Below the pieces are notes generated by a model that did not search any database, was not told the DNA's origin, and saw nothing but the letters and a program-made list of their open reading frames with translations. 64,000 nucleotides of DNA from Spirosoma foliorum (GTDB lineage: Bacteria > Bacteroidota > Bacteroidia > Cytophagales > Spirosomataceae): assembly GCF_014117325.1 (NCBI RefSeq), contig NZ_CP059732.1, forward strand, positions 8,011,501-8,075,500, in the 5' to 3' direction. Both the position numbers and the translations under genes were made by a program. Positions 35,785 through 42,638 of the stretch are shown piece after piece. Position 1 is the first letter of the stretch; each line of letters starts with the position of its first letter.

Positions 35785-36270
35785 ATGATAGGTATCATCA
35801 TGGGCAGTCTTTCCGACCGTAAGGTTATGCAGGAAGCTGCCGACATTCTGACCGAATTAGGCGTTAGCTGGGAGATGGACATCGTTTCGGCCCACCGGAC
35901 GCCTGAAAAAATGGTCGATTACGCAAAAACAGCCCGCGATCGTGGGCTACGAGTTATTATTGCCGGGGCAGGTGGAGCCGCCCATTTGCCTGGTATGGTA
36001 GCGTCTTTAACAACATTGCCGGTAATTGGCGTGCCCGTGAAATCGAGCAACTCGATTGATGGCTGGGATTCTGTCCTGTCGATTCTGCAAATGCCGGGTG
36101 GCGTCCCTGTGGCAACAATGGCGCTGGATGGTGCCCGGAATGCAGGTATTTTGGCAGCCCAGATTGTTGGTACATTTGATGAAGCTGTTGCCCAAAATCT
36201 TAGTCAGTTTAAAGAAGATCTTAAAGAGAAAGTGGCCCACATGAGCCAGCAATTAACGACACCAATTTAA
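35785..36270 (+). CDS. purE: 5-(carboxyamino)imidazole ribonucleotide mutase PurE
   Basis: A class I PurE of 161 residues that converts N5-CAIR to CAIR in purine synthesis. It shows the family's MGSLSDRKVM (substrate loop), SAHRTPEKM with the catalytic His, GAGGAAHLPGMVAS, and VPVKSSNSIDGWDSVLSI. Length is standard. The partner purK is not in this window, although purM and a PurF-type gene are. It is an isolated gene with an AT-rich hairpin directly downstream. Confidence 0.96.
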   Translation: MIGIIMGSLSDRKVMQEAADILTELGVSWEMDIVSAHRTPEKMVDYAKTARDRGLRVIIAGAGGAAHLPGMVASLTTLPVIGVPVKSSNSIDGWDSVLSILQMPGGVPVATMALDGARNAGILAAQIVGTFDEAVAQNLSQFKEDLKEKVAHMSQQLTTPI

Positions 36271-36272
36271 AT

Positions 36273-36334
36273 GAATAATGGATAATGAATAAGTGAAAAT
36301 GCTATACCAGTCTGACGTTCATTATCCATTATTC
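36273..36334. repeat. 17-bp inverted repeat downstream of purE
   Basis: GAATAATGGATAATGAA (36273-36289) and its exact complement (36318-36334) flank a 28-nt loop. It begins 2 bp after the purE stop. There is no T run, so it is more likely a repeat element or mRNA-stabilising hairpin than a classical terminator. Confidence 0.7.
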
Positions 36335-36364
36335 ATTGTCTATTATCCATTCTTTAGTTAACCC

Positions 36365-37174
36365 ATGGAATCCGACAACCAATCATCCAATCCGCGCCCT
36401 GCTGGAAACACCAGTTTGCCTGCTATTACCCTTGTCGTATTGGTGGGGCTAATTGCTGCCCTGCTTTATGTAGGCTACGGATATATTACTGACGATACGA
36501 ACGGCTCCGACGAGTTAACCAATGTGGCGCTCGATACGGCTTCGCAACAGCCATTGACAAAGAATGAGCCCGAAATGCTGATGTCGCCAGAGGAAGTAGA
36601 TACATCTTCGCAGCCAGCACCCGTAGATCTTTCGCAGGCTACTCCACCCGCCGATTCCCCCGAAGCCAAGGCGGAAGAGGTTGCCGAAGATAACCGCGAA
36701 ACGACAGATGGAAAACCTTCTTCTGGCGAAAAGGCCAAAGAAGAGAAAGCGGCTGTGGTGAAACCGAAGGAGGAAAAACCCAAAACTGAGGAGAAGCCTG
36801 CGGAAAAACCGAAAGAAGAAAAGCCGAAGACAGAGGTTGTTGAAAAAATTAAAGTCAAGCCTGGTGGTGTTTCGAGTACGTATACAGTTGGATCAGGCGA
36901 AACCTTCTATGGTGTTGCCAATCGGTACAACATGAAACTTGCTACACTGAAAGCCCTCAATCCTGGCGTGTCGGAGAGCGACGTGAAAGCGGGTATTACC
37001 AAACTGAATGTGAAAGCCATGGCGGTACATACTGTTGGCCCCGGCGACGTGTTGCGCGTTGTGGCTCAAAAATATGGTGTCAGCAAGGAAGCCATCATGC
37101 GGGCTAACAAAAAAGATAAGGACATTGCCACACGGGGCGAAAAATTGATTATTCCGTTCCCGGATAAACAGTAA
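36365..37174 (+). CDS. Membrane-anchored LysM-domain protein
   Basis: A 269-residue protein with a single transmembrane segment (ITLVVLVGLIAALLYVGYGY, about 20-40). A long acidic then Lys/Pro/Glu-rich linker follows (repeated KPKEEKPK units, about 125-160). Two C-terminal LysM modules complete it: TYTVGSGETFYGVANRYNMK (about 175) and HTVGPGDVLRVVAQKYGVSK (about 222). LysM binds peptidoglycan glycan strands, so the linker probably spans the periplasm to the cell wall. It could position envelope machinery; its exact role is unknown. Confidence 0.85.
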   Translation: MESDNQSSNPRPAGNTSLPAITLVVLVGLIAALLYVGYGYITDDTNGSDELTNVALDTASQQPLTKNEPEMLMSPEEVDTSSQPAPVDLSQATPPADSPEAKAEEVAEDNRETTDGKPSSGEKAKEEKAAVVKPKEEKPKTEEKPAEKPKEEKPKTEVVEKIKVKPGGVSSTYTVGSGETFYGVANRYNMKLATLKALNPGVSESDVKAGITKLNVKAMAVHTVGPGDVLRVVAQKYGVSKEAIMRANKKDKDIATRGEKLIIPFPDKQ

Positions 37175-37184
37175 GTATCTAGCG

Positions 37185-37306
37185 GCTGGCGCGAGTATTC
37201 ACTCGTGCCTTCTCATGTTGCCAGCATTCGCTGGCATTTAACAACTAGCCATTGCGCCAGCGAATGCTGGCAACATGAGAAGACACGAGTGAATACTCGC
37301 GCCAGC
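37185..37306. repeat. Long near-perfect inverted repeat (51-nt arms)
   Basis: The arms 37185-37235 and 37256-37306 are complementary except for one mismatch and enclose a 20-nt loop. Each arm contains GCTGGCGCGAGTATTCACTC-type sequence and AGCATTCGCTGGC. It abuts the convergent DUF481 gene stop at 37307. Size and symmetry are like a miniature palindromic element. It also forms a very stable hairpin that can terminate both flanking genes. Confidence 0.85.
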
Positions 37307-38170
37307 TTATTTCTTCTCATACACCAGCCCCATCGTAAACCGGAAGTCATTATTCTGACGGCCGGGAACAATCAAACTCTCGTAGGCATTGGCCACTGTC
37401 GACCGAAGACTAATGACCTGTGTTAGTTTTATCTGAAGACTCAAACTGGCGTTCCATCGAATGTTGTACTGTCCTAATGCAGGCTGATAGAACGCTGTAT
37501 GCGTGATGGTGAAGCGATCTTTGTCGAAGCTGTATTCCCCATAAAGCCGGGCCGAATTTCGCCAGATATTGATGTCATTTAATTCCACAAAATCGGTGTA
37601 CTCCTGCATAATCACATCTGTAAGCGAAATGTACGCCCGTTTATGATTCAGAAGTTTGTATCCTGCTCCAGCCGCAACTGTCCAGCGATGATTGATTTGT
37701 CGCAAATTGCTCCGTTCGTAGGAGCCAAAGGCTAAGTAGTAAAGCCGCTTTTCGTACCGATAAGTAGTTCGTAAATCACCAAACCATTCGCGTTCAGCTA
37801 GTATGCCATTTTGTTTACCATACACAAACGACGGATTGCTTGACAATTTGAAATAATTGCTCAATTGGTAATCAACGGCGCTGGTCAATTGCAGAAGCGC
37901 CCGACTAACGTTCCCTTCCGTAATCGTACCATCGGCGGTGAAGCGGTAACGAAAGATCGTGGGTATGGGTGGAGCCTTCTTAATTGAGTCGATTTTCTGT
38001 TGACTGAGTTTCGTTTTACTCGAATCTATTTTGACAGCCTTGCTAGAGTCTGGTAATGAGGGCCGAAGCGGATCAGGTTGCTCAACAATCTGAGCGTTGG
38101 TACATGTAAAAACAAAAAGAAAAAGTAACGTGAGGAGGCATTGCTGAGTGTATTTCACAGAAAGAGGCAT
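37307..38170 (-). CDS. DUF481 family outer-membrane protein
   Basis: A 287-residue exported protein with a signal peptide (LLTLLFLFVFTCTNAQ) and a short disordered Ser/Lys linker. A beta-barrel-like body typical of DUF481 follows (FRYRFTADGTITEGNVSRAL, YEKRLYYLAFGSYERSNLRQ, VAAGAGYKLLNHKRAYISL). Alternating hydrophobic strands and the C-terminal aromatic residue region fit an outer-membrane barrel. Function unknown. It converges with the LysM gene across the long inverted repeat. Confidence 0.85.
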   Translation of the reverse strand: MPLSVKYTQQCLLTLLFLFVFTCTNAQIVEQPDPLRPSLPDSSKAVKIDSSKTKLSQQKIDSIKKAPPIPTIFRYRFTADGTITEGNVSRALLQLTSAVDYQLSNYFKLSSNPSFVYGKQNGILAEREWFGDLRTTYRYEKRLYYLAFGSYERSNLRQINHRWTVAAGAGYKLLNHKRAYISLTDVIMQEYTDFVELNDINIWRNSARLYGEYSFDKDRFTITHTAFYQPALGQYNIRWNASLSLQIKLTQVISLRSTVANAYESLIVPGRQNNDFRFTMGLVYEKK

Positions 38171-38266
38171 TGGTGAAACCGCAACTTAGAAAAAAAAGAT
38201 ACATTTGACAGTCGACCAGGTGGTCAACTTATCCAATAGCCTACTCATCTAAACCTGCCTTTACCC

Positions 38267-39235
38267 ATGACTCGCTGGGGAATTTTAGGACCGGGCCGCA
38301 TCGCCCACAAATTTGCAAAGGACTTACTTACCGTGCCAGATGCGCAGCTCTATGCGGTGGCCTCCTCTGATCAGCAACGTGCTGACGAGTTTGCGCAGGA
38401 ATACAACATTCCTCACGCTTTTGGCTCGTATACCGATTTGCTGACGTTGCCTGATCTGGACGTTGTATATGTGGCTACGCCCCACGTTAAACACCACGAA
38501 CATGTGCTACTCTTGCTCAATGGCGGTGTTGCCGTTCTTGGCGAAAAACCATTTGCTATGAACAGCCAACAAGTTCGGGAGATGGTCGAAACGGCGCGTT
38601 CAAAGGGCGTATTTCTGATGGAAGCTTTATGGACTCGGTTTATGCCAGGCATTTGTAAAGCGCTGGAACTGGCTCAATCAGGTGCTATTGGCAAGGTAGT
38701 TTCCATAAAAGCTGATTTCGGTTTTAGAGCGCCGTTTCTGCCCGAAAAACGATTGTTTAACAAAGAACTTGGCGGTGGTTCTGTGCTGGACATTGGCATC
38801 TATCCCCTGTTTTTGTCTTACCTCTTTTTAGGAAAACCGTCAATGGTTAAAGCATCGGCCAACTTCGGCTCAACGGGTGTCGATGAGCAGTGTGGTATGG
38901 TGCTTACTTATCCAGACGGTCAACTGGCTCTGTTAGATAGTACGATCATTGCCGATACCGACTGCATTGGACTGATTCAGGGAGAAACTGGTCAGATTCG
39001 AATTCACAGTCGCTTTCACGAAACGAAAGGCATTACGCTCAAACAGACTGATCAGCCCGAACAGGTATTCACATTTGATCGTACAACCTTTGGCTATGAT
39101 TACGAAGCGCAACACGTGATGCAATGTCTTGCAGAAGGTAAAACCGAAAGCCCACTCTGGTCGCTGGAGGATAGTTTGAATTTAATAGCACTGCTGGATG
39201 CGGTTCAGGCCGAAGCGGGAATTGTTTATGAATGA
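38267..39235 (+). CDS. Gfo/Idh/MocA family oxidoreductase
   Basis: A 322-residue NAD(P)-dependent dehydrogenase. The N-terminal Rossmann fold begins with WGILGPGRIAHKFAKDLL. The family catalytic motif is EKPFAMN (about residue 92), and VYVATPHVKHHEH precedes it. The C-terminal alpha/beta domain includes GGGSVLDIGIYPLFL (about 165). It probably acts on sugars or trans-dihydrodiol-like compounds; the substrate cannot be read from sequence. The stop codon lies inside the AATGATG repeat cluster. Confidence 0.9.
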   Translation: MTRWGILGPGRIAHKFAKDLLTVPDAQLYAVASSDQQRADEFAQEYNIPHAFGSYTDLLTLPDLDVVYVATPHVKHHEHVLLLLNGGVAVLGEKPFAMNSQQVREMVETARSKGVFLMEALWTRFMPGICKALELAQSGAIGKVVSIKADFGFRAPFLPEKRLFNKELGGGSVLDIGIYPLFLSYLFLGKPSMVKASANFGSTGVDEQCGMVLTYPDGQLALLDSTIIADTDCIGLIQGETGQIRIHSRFHETKGITLKQTDQPEQVFTFDRTTFGYDYEAQHVMQCLAEGKTESPLWSLEDSLNLIALLDAVQAEAGIVYE

Positions 39236-39399
39236 TGAATGATGAATGATGAATGATTATACCTATTGGCAAGCTCTCTCGATGGAATTATGACAGGGTG
39301 TTGATGCTCTTTCTTACCTTTGTCTTTCGTTAGTTCGCCAGCCCGGTTGTCACCGTGCGGGCGGTCCTGTCATCATTCATCATTCATCATTCATCATTC
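39230..39399. repeat. AATGATG tandem repeats forming inverted arms
   Basis: Four tandem GAATGAT units (39230-39257) and four ATTCATC units (39370-39399) are complementary and can form a long hairpin around 112 bp. The left arm covers the stop codon of the oxidoreductase gene. The right arm ends 4 bp before the purM ATG. Confidence 0.75.
39315..39322 (+). promoter_or_regulatory. Possible -7 element of purM
   Basis: TACCTTTG fits the TAnnTTTG box and lies 81 bp before the purM ATG. No clear -33 TTTG was found. The resulting leader would contain the ATTCATC repeat arm next to the start codon. Confidence 0.35.
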
Positions 39400-39403
39400 C
39401 TGA

Positions 39404-40573
39404 ATGGACCGCTATGCCCAGCGCGGAGTTTCCGCCAGTAAAGAAGACGTTCACAACGCCATTGCCCAACTTGATAAGGGCCTGTTTCCCAAAGCATTTT
39501 GTAAAATCGTACCTGATACATTAGCGGGTGATCCCGATTTTTGCACCATTATGCATGCCGATGGAGCTGGCACCAAATCGGCCCTGGCTTATCTGTACTG
39601 GCGCGAAACAGGAGATTTGAGCGTTTGGAAAGGCATTGCGCAGGATGCGGTTGTCATGAACACCGACGATCTGATCTGCGCTGGAGCCACAGGACCGATG
39701 TTGCTTTCATCGACCATTGGTCGCAACAAAAACCTGATTCCGGGGGAAGTCATTGCCGAAATCATCAACGGGACCGAAGAGGTTTTGCAGATGCTGCGCG
39801 ACCACGGCATCGAGATTTACAGCACTGGAGGAGAAACCGCTGACGTAGGCGATCTGGTTCGGACGGTAATTGTTGATAGTACGGTTATTGCCCGGATGCG
39901 CCGTGATCAGGTGATTAGTAACGACCGTATTCAACCGGGCGATGTGATTGTTGGCATGGCTTCATACGGTCAGGCTACCTACGAAACGTCGTACAATGGA
40001 GGGATGGGCAGCAATGGGCTGACGTCGGCTCGCCATGATGTACTGGCTCATTATCTAGCCGATAAATATTCCGAAAGTTTCGATCCGGCTATCGATAAGT
40101 CGCTGATTTATAGTGGCTCAAAGCAACTAACAGATTCCGTTGCTGTTGAGCAAGGGCAGGCCGTAACGGTAGGCCAACTGATTTTATCGCCCACGCGCAC
40201 CTATGCCCCTGTTGCAAAAGTGTTACTAGACGAGCATCGGGCGCAGATTCATGGTATGGTGCATTGCTCAGGTGGAGCGCAAACGAAAGTGCTGCATTTT
40301 GTTGACAATCTGCATATTATTAAAGATAACCTCTTTCCCATTCCACCTCTGTTTCGGTTGATTCAGTCCGAAAGTGGCACCAGCTGGCAGGAGATGTACA
40401 AGGTGTTCAACATGGGTCATCGGCTTGAGGTTTATCTGCCTGAAAGCCATGCACAGCGTGTTATCGACATCGCTCAATCATTTGGAATAGCCGCTCAGAT
40501 AATTGGTCGCGTTGAGGACTATGAAGGTAAACGAGTGACCATACAAAGTGAAGTCGGTGAATTTATTTATTAA
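39404..40573 (+). CDS. purM: Phosphoribosylformylglycinamidine cyclo-ligase PurM
   Basis: AIR synthetase of 389 residues that closes the imidazole ring of purines at the expense of ATP. PurM hallmarks are present: MHADGAGTKSALAYLY (about 48), DAVVMNTDDLICAGATGPML, GGETADVGDLVRT (about 142), and the C-terminal domain with GMVHCSGGAQTKVLHFVDNL. It is slightly longer than the usual 340-350 residues, as in other Bacteroidota. It is separate from purE and the PurF-type gene, so purine genes in this window are dispersed. Confidence 0.92.
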   Translation: MDRYAQRGVSASKEDVHNAIAQLDKGLFPKAFCKIVPDTLAGDPDFCTIMHADGAGTKSALAYLYWRETGDLSVWKGIAQDAVVMNTDDLICAGATGPMLLSSTIGRNKNLIPGEVIAEIINGTEEVLQMLRDHGIEIYSTGGETADVGDLVRTVIVDSTVIARMRRDQVISNDRIQPGDVIVGMASYGQATYETSYNGGMGSNGLTSARHDVLAHYLADKYSESFDPAIDKSLIYSGSKQLTDSVAVEQGQAVTVGQLILSPTRTYAPVAKVLLDEHRAQIHGMVHCSGGAQTKVLHFVDNLHIIKDNLFPIPPLFRLIQSESGTSWQEMYKVFNMGHRLEVYLPESHAQRVIDIAQSFGIAAQIIGRVEDYEGKRVTIQSEVGEFIY

Positions 40574-40626
40574 GTGACTTAATGGTTTTCTGGATACCTT
40601 GCAGTCTGAACTTGTAAGTCACTGCA

Positions 40627-41748
40627 ATGGTATCCTTTATAAAGAAAATCGGTCTTGTCTGTCTGCTTATCTGGGCGTTATCAATACAGCTGACTTCTGC
40701 GCAGGTCACGCCATTCTCTGCTGTGTGGAGTTTTGAAGGTAATGATAATGGGACATCGTCGAACGCATCAGCTGGCGTTTCGGCGATCAGTTATGTTGGC
40801 GTCAATAAACTATTTGGTACATACCAGTCGGGCTACGCCGGATTGGGGGTGAGTCTTCAACATTGGTCCGTGAGTGGTTGTACCTATGGCGAGTATGCGC
40901 AATTTTCGATACAGCCTCAAGGTACAGCCCAAGTTACGCTTACTTCGCTATCTTTTGCATTCTCCAGTTCGAGTGAAGGACCTCAGCAGCTTACCGTTAG
41001 GTCGAGTGCCGACGGATTTAGCAGTGATATTTATTCGAGGTCCACTTCTGGAAACTATCAGGTAGCGTCTATTACGCTAAGTGGCTCTAATTTTAGTAAC
41101 CAAACGTCGGCAATAACCTTCCGGATTTACGGCTGCAATCCAACTTCCAGTAACGGAACGCTTCGACTTGATGAAATCACCATCAACGGCACCGTCACCA
41201 GTGCACCGCTTCCCGTCACGCTACTTTCTTTCACTGCCAATCCCGAAGGTGACCGTGTTCAACTGGCCTGGGCAACCACATCGGAACAGAATGCAGATCA
41301 TTTTCTGGTTGAACGTAGTTACGACTTAGGCGAATACACTGCCGTAGGTGAAGTGGCCGCCAAAAGCACAACCGATACCCGATACTATTACGGCCTGACA
41401 GATTTGAATCCGAAACCAGGTATCAACTATTACCGTCTGAAACAGATTGACCGGGATGGTACAACCCAAAGTTTCAAACCTGTAGAAGCCATTATTCGAA
41501 CTGACGAACCCGTTGCGTCCGTTTATCCTAACCCCACCAACTCTAACCGAATCCACTTGCGATTGTGGAATGCCGACGATGCAACTGTGCAACTACGATC
41601 TATGACGGGTCAACAAATTACCGGTCGATTGGAGCGTCAGGCTGGCGAAGCTGATCTGGTGTTTGAGCAACCGTTGGCCGCGGGCTTGTATTGGCTGGAC
41701 GTGCACGTGAATGGGAGAAGACGGGTGATTAAGGTGCTTGTGCCGTAA
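40627..41748 (+). CDS. T9SS-exported protein of unknown function
   Basis: A 373-residue secreted protein. The signal peptide is IGLVCLLIWALSIQLTSAQ. The first part (about 25-190) is a beta-rich domain with GTLRLDEITINGTVT before a PLPVTLLSF linker. That linker introduces a fibronectin-like module (RVQLAWATTSEQNADHFLVE). The C-terminus is a T9SS sorting domain (VASVYPNPTNSNRIHLRL, LAAGLYWLDVHVNGRRRVIK). No catalytic motif is visible. The role is probably adhesive or matrix-related, but this is inference. Confidence 0.82.
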   Translation: MVSFIKKIGLVCLLIWALSIQLTSAQVTPFSAVWSFEGNDNGTSSNASAGVSAISYVGVNKLFGTYQSGYAGLGVSLQHWSVSGCTYGEYAQFSIQPQGTAQVTLTSLSFAFSSSSEGPQQLTVRSSADGFSSDIYSRSTSGNYQVASITLSGSNFSNQTSAITFRIYGCNPTSSNGTLRLDEITINGTVTSAPLPVTLLSFTANPEGDRVQLAWATTSEQNADHFLVERSYDLGEYTAVGEVAAKSTTDTRYYYGLTDLNPKPGINYYRLKQIDRDGTTQSFKPVEAIIRTDEPVASVYPNPTNSNRIHLRLWNADDATVQLRSMTGQQITGRLERQAGEADLVFEQPLAAGLYWLDVHVNGRRRVIKVLVP

Positions 41749-42131
41749 ACTCTAGTGAAGTGATGTCGGTTTTAAGAAACCGACATCACTGGAAAGAAAC
41801 CAATGCCACAGGAAGGTTATAAGTCTGATCCCCGTTGAGCGTAGTATAAACTCTACGTTCAAGTGTTATCCGGTCTTTGACCGGTGTGAAATAAGGTAGT
41901 TCAGAAACTACGCCAAATAAAGACCCTTCTTTCGTTGTGATGCCAAAAAGCACCCTCCTATTTTAACAGTCCTCTGAAAAATTTAGCTTTCAAAGCCTTG
42001 TTTAAAGACTATTTATGTGTCAATATTCGTCTTAATGAATATTTATTTGTGATTAAGATCAGTATTTAATAGGACTTGGCATGGTTCGTGAATAATCTCT
42101 ATTGTTCACCTGTACCATTCCATTTCCTGTT
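41749..42131. other. Intergenic region with palindrome and three small hairpins
   Basis: About 380 bp without a gene. It holds a 14-bp palindrome with TAAG loop (41759-41790), then three compact hairpins: CGTAG/CTACG at 41840-41857, CCGGTC-TTT-GACCGG at 41870-41884 and GTAGTT-CAGA-AACTAC at 41896-41911. The rest is AT-rich. A structured RNA is possible but unproven. Confidence 0.45.
41759..41790. repeat. TAAG-loop palindromic repeat, copy 1
   Basis: AGTGATGTCGGTTT - TAAG - complement, 14-bp perfect arms. The core GGTTT-TAAG-AAACC is shared with copies near 51.4 kb and 58.4 kb. Confidence 0.75.
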
Positions 42132-42623
42132 ATGTTTCAGCTATCTTTTCCGAAAAAGGCTCTTTTGCTCATAGTAGGCTACTTAGTATCAACCACTGTA
42201 TTCGCCCAGTCAACCCCACCCGACAATCTTATTGAAATTCCTCATTATGTGGTGATTGGTCCTAATCCGGGTATTCAAACCCTGAACTACCCGACAGGCT
42301 ACAATCTTCTGGTGACGGGCGGTATTCTCACCGAGCGACTTCGGGTGGCTACCAAAAATGGCACCCATTGGGCCGATTATGTTTTTTCGCCCAGTTACCG
42401 CCTGACCCCGCTGGCGCAGGTGCGTCATTTTATTCAGCAGCATGGGCACTTGCCAGGTATTCCCTCGGCACAGGAAGTAGATCAACAGGGCATCGATGTG
42501 GCCCAGATGCAGGCTCAGATGATGAGTAAAATCGAAGAACTGACCCTACACGCTATCCGGCAGGAAACAGAAATCAAACGCTTAAAACGGCAGGTAATCC
42601 GACTGAGTCGCCAGCACCGCTAA
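42132..42623 (+). CDS. Exported coiled-coil protein preceding RHS genes (S74-chaperone-like)
   Basis: A 163-residue protein with the preferred start ATG 42132 (MFQLSFPKKALLLIVGYLVS), a signal peptide ending at TTVFAQ. The middle has a short beta-repeat region (NLLVTGGILTERLRVATKNG). The C-terminal half has the motif WADYVFSPSYRLTPLAQVRH, then GHLPGIPSAQEV and a coiled coil of Glu/Lys heptads (MSKIEELTLHAIRQETEIKR). This resembles the Bacteroidota proteins with a tail-fibre/intramolecular-chaperone-like end. Co-directional with the two YD/RHS genes, 15 bp before the first, it may help fold or display them. Confidence 0.7.
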   Translation: MFQLSFPKKALLLIVGYLVSTTVFAQSTPPDNLIEIPHYVVIGPNPGIQTLNYPTGYNLLVTGGILTERLRVATKNGTHWADYVFSPSYRLTPLAQVRHFIQQHGHLPGIPSAQEVDQQGIDVAQMQAQMMSKIEELTLHAIRQETEIKRLKRQVIRLSRQHR

Positions 42624-42638
42624 CCCATCCAATCCATC

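Noticed and set aside
39230..39399. Tandem GAATGAT / ATTCATC repeats considered as a CRISPR-like array
   Set aside because: The units are 7 bp, without spacers, and form two complementary arms. No cas gene is nearby.
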